This document shows, piece after piece, positions 1-8,684 of a DNA stretch of 64,000 nt. This stretch comes from Corynebacterium sp. ACRPS (GTDB lineage: Bacteria > Actinomycetota > Actinomycetes > Mycobacteriales > Mycobacteriaceae). The translations under genes were made by a program, and so were the position numbers. The stretch lies in contig NZ_JAKRMY010000007.1 of assembly GCF_022346005.1 (NCBI RefSeq), positions 62,001 to 126,000 of the forward strand, given 5' to 3'. The first letter of the stretch is position 1, and the number at the start of each line of letters is the position of its first letter. The notes under the pieces are model-generated. The model was given only the letters and a program-made list of their open reading frames with translations, did no database searches and was not told where the DNA came from.

Positions 1-226
1 CCTGATTCTTCGGGCGGCGCACCTTCAGCCCTCGCTCGCCGCCGATATCAACCGCGCGAACTGCGTACCCATCGATGGCTGCCTGGGGAAAGCCCGGTAG
101 AGGCTGATAGGCCTGCACCTGCTCGGCGCACATTAACCCCAGCGCATTAGAAATGCTCATCCGCACCGGCTCCGGGGTCGTCGCCGCATCAGTAACCAGC
201 GCCAACTGGTCATCAACTGAACGCAT
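1..226 (-). CDS. moeA: Molybdopterin molybdenumtransferase MoeA/Glp, N-terminal part (runs off the window)
   Basis: Only the first 75 codons lie in the window; the gene continues past base 1. Reading the complement from the ATG at 226, the product begins MRSVDDQLALV and carries the LPGFPQAAIDGYAVR stretch, the signature at the start of MoeA domain I, where a proline-rich loop precedes the Asp-Gly-Tyr-Ala motif. MoeA inserts molybdate into adenylylated molybdopterin in the cytoplasm. It lies directly downstream of galU on the same strand, the arrangement I know from other corynebacteria. A MogA-like partner of the same pathway is encoded at 6534-7142. The identification rests on this N-terminal piece alone. 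Confidence 0.85.
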   Translation of the reverse strand, partial: MRSVDDQLALVTDAATTPEPVRMSISNALGLMCAEQVQAYQPLPGFPQAAIDGYAVRAVDIGGERGLKVRRPKNQ

Positions 227-299
227 ACGGTCTCTGCCCGCCCTTTCTTCTTGCCCTTTTACCTTGCTGCCCTCAACGCACGTGCGCACGGCAAGATAG

Positions 300-1226
300 T
301 TAGTTCAGGCCTTGCTCCGCCTCGAAATCGGACATAATTTGTTTAATAGCTTTATACAGCGCTGGGCCGTATTTTTCATCGCGCAGACCAAAGTCCACGT
401 TGGCCGGGATATAGCCACCGGGGTTACCCAAATCGTGGCGCTTGCCCTCGTGGACCACCACGTGGACGGGCTCGCCTTCCTCAATGAGCAGCTCGATGGC
501 ATCGGTCAGCTGCAATTCGCCACCCTTGCCCGGTTCGATCCGGCGCAGCGCATCAAAGATCTTCCGGTCCAACAGGTAGCGCCCGGTAGCCACCAGGTTG
601 GACGGCGCGTCCTCCGGGTCCGGCTTTTCTACCATGCCGATAACCTTTTTCACGCCCGGCACGTCAGTATCTTCTACGTCGAATACGCCGTAGTTAAACG
701 TCTGCTCCTGCGGCACCGCAAAGGCACACAGCACGCTACCGCCGAGCTCGGCGCGAACGCGCGCCATATCCGCCATGACGGTGGCCGGCAACACGATGTC
801 ATCCGGCAGCATGACGGCAAAGGAGTCCTCGTCATCTGCCAAGACTTCTTCCGCCAGCCCCACGGCGTGGCCCAAGCCCAAGGGCTTTTCTTGCTCCACC
901 GCGATGGGCTCAATGAGCTGGTGGGCGCGGTTGACCTTAGCTACCTGCTCATCCTTGCCGCGGGAATCTAGGGTTTCTACCAGATCCGGAAATTCCGCAA
1001 AATGGCGCATTACTTCTTGTTTTTCGGGTGCGGTAATGACCGCAAGCCTGCGCGCGCCCACAGAGGCTGCCTCCTCAGCAATCAATTCGATGCCGGGAGT
1101 ATCCACAACGGGCAGCAATTCTTTGGGGACGGTTTTCGTGGCGGGCAGAAAGCGGGTGCCCATGCCAGCCGCTGGAACTACAACCGTGGTGATTCCGGTG
1201 GCGGAATCTTCGCGTTCATTAGCCAT
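300..1226 (-). CDS. galU: UTP--glucose-1-phosphate uridylyltransferase
   Basis: This enzyme makes UDP-glucose from UTP and glucose 1-phosphate, feeding galactan, trehalose and glycolipid synthesis. The 308-residue product has the nucleotide-binding motif GMGTRFLPATK at residues 21-31 followed by TVPKELLPVVD, and the later VEKP loop, typical of bacterial GalU. I take the ATG at 1226 (MANERED) rather than an upstream in-frame codon at 1250, because homology begins shortly after it and the length fits the family. It is divergent from fthC (1295) with about 70 bases between the starts, and it reads toward moeA. Confidence 0.95.
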   Translation of the reverse strand: MANEREDSATGITTVVVPAAGMGTRFLPATKTVPKELLPVVDTPGIELIAEEAASVGARRLAVITAPEKQEVMRHFAEFPDLVETLDSRGKDEQVAKVNRAHQLIEPIAVEQEKPLGLGHAVGLAEEVLADDEDSFAVMLPDDIVLPATVMADMARVRAELGGSVLCAFAVPQEQTFNYGVFDVEDTDVPGVKKVIGMVEKPDPEDAPSNLVATGRYLLDRKIFDALRRIEPGKGGELQLTDAIELLIEEGEPVHVVVHEGKRHDLGNPGGYIPANVDFGLRDEKYGPALYKAIKQIMSDFEAEQGLN

Positions 1227-1294
1227 GAATCTTAGGGTACAACGGCGCACTATTTTCCTGTGTAGCGCTACGCCACGGACGCTATTATTTATTT

Positions 1295-1876
1295 ATGCCT
1301 TCTTCCAGCGATATCAAAGAGCAACTGCGCACCCGCCTGCTTCGCGCGCGCCGCGGCCTCACCGCCGAGAAGCGCACGGAATGGTCCGCTGCCCTGCGCG
1401 AGCAGCTAGAACCTGAGCTTGCCGGCATTTCGAGCGTTGCCGCCTATTGGCCGTTGGGCACGGAGCCTGGCGGGGCGGACTTCATCCCCTGGCTTTCCCG
1501 CCGCGTCGACCGCGTATTATTGCCTGTCACCTGCGACAACGGCGTTTTAAACTGGGCAGAATACAAGGGCGCGCACAGCATGCAGCCTGGCCAGCTGGGC
1601 ATTTCCGAACCCGCCGGCCCGCGCTTTGATAGCCGCGTGCTGTGCGGTTGCGATCTGATTTTGGCTCCCGCCATGGCCATCGATGCCGCCGGAAACCGCT
1701 TGGGTAAGGGCGGCGGATACTACGACCGCGCGCTTTCCCTGGTGCCGCGCAACCACCCCGCGGTACTCGCCATGGTCTATCCCACTGAATTCCTCGACTC
1801 CATTCCAGCCGCGGCCCACGATCGCCGCGTTGAGGCCGTGGTTACCGCCGCAGGAATCCACCGCTTTCCTTCTTAA
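1295..1876 (+). CDS. fthC: 5-formyltetrahydrofolate cyclo-ligase
   Basis: This 193-residue cytoplasmic enzyme uses ATP to convert 5-formyl-THF to 5,10-methenyl-THF and so salvages folate. The family signature GKGGGYYDR is present at about residues 137-145, and the N-terminal basic helix (LRTRLLRARRGL) fits the ATP/substrate site of the YgfA/MTHFS family. Length is usual. The gene is divergent from galU; the SAF-domain gene follows about 40 bases later on the same strand, so the two may be cotranscribed. Confidence 0.93.
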   Translation: MPSSSDIKEQLRTRLLRARRGLTAEKRTEWSAALREQLEPELAGISSVAAYWPLGTEPGGADFIPWLSRRVDRVLLPVTCDNGVLNWAEYKGAHSMQPGQLGISEPAGPRFDSRVLCGCDLILAPAMAIDAAGNRLGKGGGYYDRALSLVPRNHPAVLAMVYPTEFLDSIPAAAHDRRVEAVVTAAGIHRFPS

Positions 1877-1915
1877 ATGGGGAACCACACAGGCGGTAGC
1901 GCAGTCTAATTGTGC

Positions 1916-2641
1916 ATGGCTTATTCCCCGTCCCCGCGAATCTCACAGTTCTTCCGCACCCTGCGCACCCCTGGCCACCGCCGCGGCGTGCTCGTGCGCC
2001 GCGCCATCGCGTTGGCACTGCTAATCGCCGCGCTGGCCTCCGCAGTCTCTCGCGCGAAGGAACTGCCGCAGGTACTGGTCTTTAGCCGCGATTTACCCGC
2101 CGGCGCGGAGCTTTCCGCCGCCGATGTCTCGCTCGAGCGCCTGCCTTCTTCCTCCATTCCTAGCAGCGCGCTTGCCGATGCCCCCTCCGATCTCGCCGGC
2201 CGCATCATCACCGCCGCCGCGGGCAAGGGCGAGGTCGTCACCAGCCAGCGGCTCCTCGGCCAAGAATTGGTGTCTAGCCTCGTCGCGAACTCGGGATCTG
2301 CCGATTCTAAGGGAGGCGGCTCCGGCCGCATGATCCCAGTCAAACTTGCCGATCCAGACATCATCCCCCACCTGCACCACGGCGATACCGTCGATATCGT
2401 CACGGCAAGCGATGCCACCAATTCAGAACCCGTTACCGCCCGCGTCATTGCCTCCGGCGCCCGGGTCGTATCCACCACTACCGCAGAGGGCGAGATTTCT
2501 TCTGCCACCGTCTTGCTCGCACTGCCTAATGAACACGCCAATGACGTGGCCGCCGCCTCTTTAAACCAACCGCTGACCGTGGTTATCGTCGGCGATCGCG
2601 CTCAACCCCATGCCGTTAATGAGGCAGATTCTGCTACTTAA
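1916..2641 (+). CDS. SAF-domain protein, CpaB/RcpC-like
   Basis: This 241-residue protein has a basic N-terminus (TPGHRRGVLVRR), one membrane segment at about residues 27-43, then a SAF domain with the usual start VLVFSRDLPAGAELSAADV. A second beta-rich part resembles the RcpC/CpaB region of Flp pilus assembly proteins. I see no pilus genes nearby, so a pilus role is not supported; in C. glutamicum a similar gene also sits alone between fthC and mscL. Start: the ATG at 1916 or an in-frame TTG at 1910; the weak ribosome site (AGGCGG, 1891) fits either. Extracytoplasmic orientation is inferred from the single N-terminal anchor. Confidence 0.75.
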   Translation: MAYSPSPRISQFFRTLRTPGHRRGVLVRRAIALALLIAALASAVSRAKELPQVLVFSRDLPAGAELSAADVSLERLPSSSIPSSALADAPSDLAGRIITAAAGKGEVVTSQRLLGQELVSSLVANSGSADSKGGGSGRMIPVKLADPDIIPHLHHGDTVDIVTASDATNSEPVTARVIASGARVVSTTTAEGEISSATVLLALPNEHANDVAAASLNQPLTVVIVGDRAQPHAVNEADSAT

Positions 2642-2674
2642 CGACCGCCTGAACCTTTTGCGTACTGGTGGTAT

Positions 2675-4006
2675 TTATTCCTGCGCCGATTCCGCGATTT
2701 CAACAGCTTGGCCGATGTAATTAGCTGGATTTGTCAGGGACTCAAGGTCCAGCTTTTCCGTAAGGCCCGCGAGCTTCGGGTGGGCTGCGCAAAACTCTTC
2801 CAGGCAGGTGCCGTTCTCTCTATTGTCTCGGGCGAATTCCTGAAGAACATCGTGTGCGGCGCTGTGACCAATATGCGGTGCCAGCTCCATCATGATTCCC
2901 TCAGTCATCAACGAAACACCCGCGCTTTTTACGTTGTCCTCTAATGCCTGGGCATCAAAACGCAAACGAGGAAAGAGCTGGTCCAGCTTTTCCAACGCTC
3001 CATCGACGGCAACAAAGATTTGTGGAATCAGGTTGCGGTGGATCTCGGATTGGCGGTGGTCGCGTTCAAAGGTGGCCGGTGCTTGCGTCAGCATGTTTGC
3101 CGCCATGCCACAAGCCATGCTGGCTCCCACGGAAATTTTCATTGTGGCAAAGGGATTGAGTTTTTGCGGCATGGTAGACGATCCAGAGGTATGCGCATCC
3201 ATGTCCTCGCGGGCCTCGACCAGATCGGATTGCTGCATAGCAAAGAGATCCTCTGCAATCTTGGCCAAACTTTGCCCCAAGGTAGCCACGGTCGACGCAA
3301 GCTCTGTCATCGTATCCGAGCTCGCATGCCAGGAAACCGGTTGATAAACCAGTTCCAATTCTTTGGCAAGGCGCCGACTTAACTCAGGTCCTTGTTCTCC
3401 AAAGGACGCCAGCGTGCCTACAGCACCGGTAAATTGAATCTGTTCCGTGCGCTCTCGCATCGCTTCCAAGCGTTCCCGGCTCCGGCGCAGCTCCGCGTTC
3501 CACCGCGCAAAGCGTGTACCCAGTGTCGTCGGCAGTGCATACTGTCCATTGGTACGCGCGACCATTAACGTTCGGGCGTGCTCGTGAGCGAGGTTGGCGG
3601 TAGCAGCGATAACGGCGTTCAGGCGTTCCAGTATCAGGTCGGTAGCTGCTTTGATCTGCAGGGCCCGCGCGGTATCCAAAATATCTTGAGTGGTCGCCCC
3701 GAAATGGACCCAACCACGCTGGTCTTCCGGAATCGCGTCCCGCAATGCATCGAGGACAGCAACCGAAGGATTGCCAACCCCGCCGCTTTGGGCCTTTTCT
3801 ATCAGCTCATCACTGGCGACTGCATTATCTGAGATCGCCTCGGCAGCCTCCTGCGGGATAATTCCCATGTGTCCCTGCGTCCGCGCCATTGCCGCTTCAA
3901 CAGCGAAAATTTTCCGGATAAGTTGTGCTTCTTCCCAGTGGGCTTCCATGTCCGCTGTGACATGGCCCTTCTTCTGAAAAGACGAGTTCAGTGCGCCGAT
4001 TCCCAT
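2675..4006 (-). CDS. Fumarase/aspartase-superfamily lyase (adenylosuccinate lyase / PcaB-like)
   Basis: This 443-residue enzyme belongs to the superfamily that eliminates fumarate, or cycloisomerises, through a conserved catalytic loop. The loop reads GSSTMPQKLNP at about residues 274-284, and the second region HFGATTQDILDTA at about 101-113 is of the adenylosuccinate lyase/3-carboxymuconate cycloisomerase type. The DcuC-like carrier gene lies 48 bases upstream on the same strand, so the pair is probably one operon. No other catabolic genes are near, which argues against a protocatechuate pathway. A lyase acting on an imported succinylated amine or amino acid is possible. The start has a good AAGGA site about 8 bases upstream. 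Family assignment is firm; substrate is unknown. Confidence 0.8.
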   Translation of the reverse strand: MGIGALNSSFQKKGHVTADMEAHWEEAQLIRKIFAVEAAMARTQGHMGIIPQEAAEAISDNAVASDELIEKAQSGGVGNPSVAVLDALRDAIPEDQRGWVHFGATTQDILDTARALQIKAATDLILERLNAVIAATANLAHEHARTLMVARTNGQYALPTTLGTRFARWNAELRRSRERLEAMRERTEQIQFTGAVGTLASFGEQGPELSRRLAKELELVYQPVSWHASSDTMTELASTVATLGQSLAKIAEDLFAMQQSDLVEAREDMDAHTSGSSTMPQKLNPFATMKISVGASMACGMAANMLTQAPATFERDHRQSEIHRNLIPQIFVAVDGALEKLDQLFPRLRFDAQALEDNVKSAGVSLMTEGIMMELAPHIGHSAAHDVLQEFARDNRENGTCLEEFCAAHPKLAGLTEKLDLESLTNPANYIGQAVEIAESAQE

Positions 4007-4054
4007 GATAAATTCCTTCTTCTTAGAGGTTTAGGTTGTAATCCCAGAACGTGC

Positions 4055-5422
4055 TTAGAGCAAGACCAGGCTGGATACGATCATCACGACGAAGCCAACT
4101 CCCATTGGAAGCAGCGTGCGGCGAATAAGCTCGGTGGTAGAAATTCCCACGCCACCAGCAACGGAAATGATTACTCCGGAGACCGGAGACACCGCGCGAA
4201 ACAAGCCGCTGGCAAATTCCATTGGGGTAATCACTGCCGCTGCCGAAGCGCCGAGTCCGCGGCTGACATCTGGCACCAAGCTGGCAAAGGAAGAAAATGC
4301 GCCGACACCGGAACCGGTCAGGAACGTCACCAAACCCACAATCAAGGTGAATAGGAGGGTGATGACGATTGCGCCTGCACCGAGTTGCTGTCCTCCATCG
4401 ATCAGCATGGAAATGGCGCCTGTGGCCGTTAAACCGGTGGCAAAGATTTGTGCCGCGATAATCAATGCGACGATGCCACCGAACATCTTTCCCATGCCCG
4501 TAAAAAAGGATGTGGCTTGTTCGGTCGCGGTGGAAAAAGAACGGTGGCGAATGATTTCGCACAGCAAGGCTATGAGCCAGACGATTACGAATGCTCCAAC
4601 CGTGGTTAGCTCGATGCTGTCATTAACCAAGGGGCTAAAGATCACCAACAAGATAATGGGCAGTGCGAGAAATACCCCGTACCACTTCGGGCCAGCCTCA
4701 CCAGAACCATCGCCCATGGTGTCGGTTTCCTTGTACTCTTCCAACTCCCGCTTATCGTAATGCTGCTGCACGAAGTAGTGAGTTATCGCAATTGCAATGG
4801 CAGTGGGAATGGCCACGATCAGCTGATACTGGACGAAGTAGACGACTGGGGATAAATCAATGGTTCGCGCCGACAGCACCGAAGTTCCCGATGCCGGCCC
4901 CATTGGCAACGCGGAGGCTGACACGATGACCGCGCCTGCTGCGGCGGGGCTAACCCCTACTGCCTTCAACACTGGCAGCAATAGCACTAGAAGCAAAATA
5001 GCGAGCCCGGCAGCGCTGGGGATAAACATAAAAAGCACCACGCCGAGGAAATACGTGAGAATTAGCGTGATGTAGGGGTGCTTGAACTTTGCGATTGGAG
5101 CGGCTAGCACCTCAACCAGTGCCTGCGAGGCGCCGATCTTATTCATATATGCTGAGAAGCCACCGGCCGCCATAATAATGAGGCCGACGCCTGTTAATTG
5201 GCTACCAGCAACTTGTTCGAATATGCCGATGATGTCCAACCACCGGGAGCCGGTGGAGTCTTCCTCATCTAAAACTCCGTAGCCAGCTTTGGCCGCAGTG
5301 GAAACTGCAATGAGAATAAACCCGGCAAGCAATAAAATAATGACTGGCTTATGACCTTTAACAAGGAAGTAGCCTGCACCAATGGTAACTGCCAAGGCAA
5401 ATAGAGCGAGTGCGATATTCAT
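4055..5422 (-). CDS. C4-dicarboxylate carrier, DcuC family
   Basis: This 455-residue integral membrane protein has about eleven or twelve hydrophobic segments. Its Gly/Ser/Ala-rich loops (VIVSASALPMGPASGTS; a second such loop before FASGLFRAVSPVSGVI) are typical of the DcuC/YfcC-like ion transporter superfamily. Members move dicarboxylates or related anions across the cytoplasmic membrane. I use the ATG at 5422 (MNIALALF), where the first membrane helix begins, rather than 5443. It is the first gene of a two-gene minus-strand unit with the lyase. The pair interrupts the otherwise familiar order SAF protein - mscL and is less GC-rich than its neighbours, suggesting acquisition. Confidence 0.82.
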   Translation of the reverse strand: MNIALALFALAVTIGAGYFLVKGHKPVIILLLAGFILIAVSTAAKAGYGVLDEEDSTGSRWLDIIGIFEQVAGSQLTGVGLIIMAAGGFSAYMNKIGASQALVEVLAAPIAKFKHPYITLILTYFLGVVLFMFIPSAAGLAILLLVLLLPVLKAVGVSPAAAGAVIVSASALPMGPASGTSVLSARTIDLSPVVYFVQYQLIVAIPTAIAIAITHYFVQQHYDKRELEEYKETDTMGDGSGEAGPKWYGVFLALPIILLVIFSPLVNDSIELTTVGAFVIVWLIALLCEIIRHRSFSTATEQATSFFTGMGKMFGGIVALIIAAQIFATGLTATGAISMLIDGGQQLGAGAIVITLLFTLIVGLVTFLTGSGVGAFSSFASLVPDVSRGLGASAAAVITPMEFASGLFRAVSPVSGVIISVAGGVGISTTELIRRTLLPMGVGFVVMIVSSLVLL

Positions 5423-5454
5423 GCTGGGATCCCTTCTGCCCACGCATTAGAATA

Positions 5455-5485
5455 CTGTTATTTTTACAAACAATATTTTTACATT
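5455..5485 (-). promoter_or_regulatory. Tandem ATTTTTACA repeats upstream of the carrier/lyase pair
   Basis: The 9-mer ATTTTTACA occurs twice, at 5460-5468 and 5475-5483, a 15-base period, in an AT-rich stretch 35-60 bases upstream of the carrier start at 5422. Such spacing suits promoter or operator DNA. No regulator gene accompanies the pair, so any binding protein is unknown. Confidence 0.3.
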
Positions 5486-5664
5486 CTACTTTCACACTAA
5501 CACTGAATACCTATATCGCAACCGGTGTGCATTAGTTAACAAGGCAACATTAGTGCCGCCTCCGCCCCTCCGAGTTGTCAATACTTTTAGCTTGAACTAA
5601 ACTCCCTGCTTGCTCATGGTTCACACCCATCCTTACCTACCCCCAGAAAGGTTCGTCTTCTCCC

Positions 5665-6162
5665 ATGCTTAAGGGCTTTAAAGACTTCATTATGCGCGGC
5701 AACGTGGTCGAACTTGCCACCGCAGTCATCATCGGTTCCGCATTCACGGCGATCGTCACTTCCGTGACGGATTCCATCATCCAGCCGATCATTAACTCCC
5801 TCGGCTCCGCCGAGGTCGATGGCTTGGGCTTCCAAATCACCGATAATAAGTCCACCCTCGTAGACTTTGGCGCCGTCATTACCGCCGCGATTAACTTCCT
5901 GATCATCGCCGCAGTGGTCTACTTCCTCATTGTCATGCCGCTGAACAAGCTCACTGAAGCTGCTAAGCGCCGCCAGGGTGTGGACCCAGAGGCCCCGGCA
6001 CCAACCTCGGAAGAACTCTTGGCAGAAATCCGCGATCTTCTGCAGGCGCAGAACGCTGATGCTGTCACCACCGCAGATAAGGCGCTTAGGGATGCTACTG
6101 CAGCCGAGAACACCGATAACTCCACTGCTTCTGAGGGCAAGCACAGCCGCCACGACGACTAA
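5665..6162 (+). CDS. mscL: Large-conductance mechanosensitive channel
   Basis: This is a 165-residue pore protein of the inner membrane that opens under membrane tension after hypo-osmotic shock. It starts MLKGFKDFIMRGNVVELATAV, the strongly conserved N-terminal amphipathic helix and first membrane helix of MscL. A second membrane helix lies at about residues 72-95. The C-terminal cytoplasmic helix (SEELLAEIRDLLQAQ) is followed by an unusually long hydrophilic tail ending in SRHDD. A strong hairpin terminator follows directly. Confidence 0.96.
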   Translation: MLKGFKDFIMRGNVVELATAVIIGSAFTAIVTSVTDSIIQPIINSLGSAEVDGLGFQITDNKSTLVDFGAVITAAINFLIIAAVVYFLIVMPLNKLTEAAKRRQGVDPEAPAPTSEELLAEIRDLLQAQNADAVTTADKALRDATAAENTDNSTASEGKHSRHDD

Positions 6163-6183
6163 TCCTTGCTAAAGACACAGCTG

Positions 6184-6226
6184 AGCCCGTGCCCACCTTC
6201 GCAATGAGGGAGGACACGGGCTTTTG
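6184..6226 (+). terminator. Rho-independent terminator of mscL
   Basis: An 8-base perfect stem, AGCCCGTG at 6184-6191 with CACGGGCT at 6215-6222, is followed by a T run. It starts about 20 bases after the mscL stop. Confidence 0.85.
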
Positions 6227-6272
6227 TTAAGACTGCATTAGCATTTCCAAGCTCGCGAATAGGATGCGCGGG

Positions 6273-6506
6273 CTACCCGCCGTGGTGCGGCGGCTGGTTC
6301 TCGCGGTAAAACTCTTCGCCGCGCTCGGCTGCTTGAGCTCCGTCGCCTTCTGCCGCGGCATCATCGAGAGTGACGATGCGCTGTGCATCGGCACCTTCTC
6401 CACTAGCTAATTCCTGCTCTACCGGGCGATCCGCGCTGCGGTCATATTCCGGCGCATCTGACTGCCTGAATACACGCCTGCGCTGGCGGCGTGGTTGAGA
6501 GGTCAT
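6273..6506 (-). CDS. Small hydrophilic hypothetical protein
   Basis: This 77-residue protein has a strongly basic start (MTSQPRRQRRRVFRQS) and an acidic, Ala/Gly-rich remainder with no membrane segment or recognisable domain. It is probably a real gene: a GGGGGGAG ribosome site precedes the ATG, and it sits 27 bases behind the mog gene in the same orientation, where C. glutamicum also has a small uncharacterised gene between mog and mscL. No function can be assigned. Confidence 0.6.
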   Translation of the reverse strand: MTSQPRRQRRRVFRQSDAPEYDRSADRPVEQELASGEGADAQRIVTLDDAAAEGDGAQAAERGEEFYRENQPPHHGG

Positions 6507-6533
6507 GGCAGTATCTCCCCCCTTTCCTTCGCG

Positions 6534-7142
6534 TTATTGCACGCTGGATTCTTGCAATTGATCCACAAGGTGGTGGACCAGCGGGGTCAACGTGGCCATG
6601 CCGTCGCGCACGGCAGCGCGCGATGGTGCGAGGTTGACCACGACGGTGGAACCAGAAACGCCCGAAATGCCGCGGGATGCACACGCATCGACCGCGCCGC
6701 AAGCCTGACCAGAAGAGCGCAAGGCCTGGGCCACGCCCGGCACCATCTTGTCGATGACCCCAGTAGTAGCTTCCGGGGTCTTATCGCGCGGGCCTACTCC
6801 GGTTCCTCCGACGGTGAGCACGAGATCCACACCGCCGACGACGCCAGTTTCGATGGCTTGCCGGATCTTGGATTTCTTCGAACGCACGACCACCGAACCA
6901 TCGATGCGGAAATTCGCCTCTGCCAAAAGCTCAGTAACCAGTTTGGCGGTGCTATCTGAATTTTCGCCGGGGTGATCCGTGACGATCACGACGAGCGCGC
7001 GGCGCGGCGCCGCCACCCGGTCCTCCTTCTCGCTGGCCAAGAGGTAGGCGTCATCCGGCTCCGCCACATCCCGCAAAGCGTCTGTGGAAGCCGAATTCTC
7101 CAACCTAGTGGAGTCGGTCAAGTCTTGCTGGGAGTCTGCCAT
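6534..7142 (-). CDS. mog: MogA/MoaB-type molybdopterin adenylyltransferase
   Basis: This 202-residue protein has an extra N-terminal segment of about 45 residues before the MoCF fold. The fold shows VVIVTDHPGENSDST, the phosphate-binding VGGTGVGPRDKTPEAT at about residues 110-125, and the SGVSGSTVVVNLAPS stretch near the C-terminus. Members adenylylate molybdopterin before metal insertion by MoeA, whose gene begins at 226. It lies between htrA and the small hypothetical gene on the same strand. Assignment to MogA rather than MoaB is by context; both share the fold. Confidence 0.87.
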   Translation of the reverse strand: MADSQQDLTDSTRLENSASTDALRDVAEPDDAYLLASEKEDRVAAPRRALVVIVTDHPGENSDSTAKLVTELLAEANFRIDGSVVVRSKKSKIRQAIETGVVGGVDLVLTVGGTGVGPRDKTPEATTGVIDKMVPGVAQALRSSGQACGAVDACASRGISGVSGSTVVVNLAPSRAAVRDGMATLTPLVHHLVDQLQESSVQ

Positions 7143-7202
7143 TTTTCTCCTTCAAAGAAACGTCGGGGCGCAATGCGGACACGGCGCGGGCTGCGTTTTA
7201 AT

Positions 7203-8684
7203 CTACTCGCCCGTCAGGGTTACCTCTACCTGACGAGTATCATCCGAATTTCCATCGGATACTTCCAAGGTGACGGTCGCACCGAAGTCTTGGGAACGCG
7301 CGGCAGCGATAAGCGCATCGGCGTTTTCAATCAGCCGGTCATTGACGCGGGTGACGATATCTCCCTGCTTCAAACCTGCTTGTTCCGCCGGGCTCCCCGG
7401 CTCGACCTCGGCAATGCGCGCGCCATTTCCGTCATCGCGCGCCAAGACCTTAACCCCCAAGGTGGGGTGAGTTACCTGTCCTTTATTGATGAGCTCATCC
7501 GCCATCCGCTTAGCAAAGTTGGAAGGGATGGCAAACCCGAGGCCGATAGAGCCGCCCTCGCCCGTGGCTTTATCAGACAACGAGGCAATCATCGAGTTCA
7601 TACCAACGATATTGCCGTCCATATCCACCAAAGGACCGCCGGAATTGCCGGGGTTAACGGCGGCGTCAGTCTGGATGGCATCGATAAGCGAAGACTCGCC
7701 ACCCTCCTGGGACGCACGCACCGGACGGTTCTTTGCGGATACGATGCCAGAAGTCACCGTGGCATTGAGTCCAAGCGGCGAACCGACGGCGACTACCTCT
7801 TGGCCAACCGCTACCGCATCCGAGTCGCCGAATTGGAGGTGCGGCAGGTCTTGCACGTCCTTGATCTTGATGACGGCGACATCCGTATTGGCATCGGAAG
7901 CCACGAGATCGGCTTCGTGCTTGCTACCATCGTTCAAGGTCACCTGCATGATGCCACCCTGTTCCGCACCGGCGATGACGTGGTGGTTGGTCAACACGTA
8001 ACCATCGGGAGAAATGATCGAGCCAGAGCCTTCCGCAGCCGAGGTCCGAGTAGCGGTCTGAATGGATACCACGGCCGGCAAAACCTTGGAGGAAACCGCT
8101 TCCACCGAACCTTCCTCTGGTTCCTTACCCATGCTATTGGCGGCCGGTTGGCTGTGAAGAGCCTCGTTAACCACGGACGTACCGCTGCTGGACTGGTTCT
8201 TACCCACGACCACACCGGTAATGGAGCCTGCTGCAATTGCCGCTACCGCTGCGATTGCGGTCGCGGCGCCAAGTCCGATCTTCTTTTTCTCCTTAGGCTG
8301 CGGCGGCAAAGGCGTTACCCCAGGCACGGGCGGCTGGCCGGGTTGGTTGTTCACAGGCCCTTGCTGGGAATCATCGCCCTGCTGACTAGAGAAGCTGGAT
8401 GTTTCATCCTGCCCCCGGGTAGCACTCGGCTGAGCGCCACCAAAGAGGCGATTGCTGGGCGGGGTGTGCTGCCCGTATGCGGAAGCTTGTGCATCCTGCT
8501 CGTTGATGCGCGGCTGGTTCCAGCCCTGGGAATAGGTTCCGTTGGAATATGCGGATCCAGAATTCTGCTGCCCACCGCGCGGCTGGTTATACGGCGCCTG
8601 CCCATTGTTCATGCCGTAGGGTTCCTGCGGGACACCGTGCGACTGACCATTATTGCCGCGGTTGTCATCATTCCTCATGTTCAT
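7203..8684 (-). CDS. HtrA/DegP-like serine protease with PDZ domain
   Basis: This 493-residue membrane-anchored protease probably handles misfolded extracytoplasmic proteins. The first 130 residues are Asn/Gln/Gly/Pro-rich and presumably cytoplasmic; then KKKIGLG precedes one membrane helix (about 135-158). The S1C protease domain has its triad in NHHVIAG (His, about 233), NTDVAVIKI (Asp, about 266) and NPGNSGGPLV (Ser, about 347). A PDZ domain (TLGVKVLARDD...GLKQGDIVTRVND) fills the C-terminus, ending shortly after it. In C. glutamicum the two-component genes cgtR2/cgtS2 lie just upstream; here that space is non-coding. Confidence 0.92.
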   Translation of the reverse strand: MNMRNDDNRGNNGQSHGVPQEPYGMNNGQAPYNQPRGGQQNSGSAYSNGTYSQGWNQPRINEQDAQASAYGQHTPPSNRLFGGAQPSATRGQDETSSFSSQQGDDSQQGPVNNQPGQPPVPGVTPLPPQPKEKKKIGLGAATAIAAVAAIAAGSITGVVVGKNQSSSGTSVVNEALHSQPAANSMGKEPEEGSVEAVSSKVLPAVVSIQTATRTSAAEGSGSIISPDGYVLTNHHVIAGAEQGGIMQVTLNDGSKHEADLVASDANTDVAVIKIKDVQDLPHLQFGDSDAVAVGQEVVAVGSPLGLNATVTSGIVSAKNRPVRASQEGGESSLIDAIQTDAAVNPGNSGGPLVDMDGNIVGMNSMIASLSDKATGEGGSIGLGFAIPSNFAKRMADELINKGQVTHPTLGVKVLARDDGNGARIAEVEPGSPAEQAGLKQGDIVTRVNDRLIENADALIAAARSQDFGATVTLEVSDGNSDDTRQVEVTLTGE

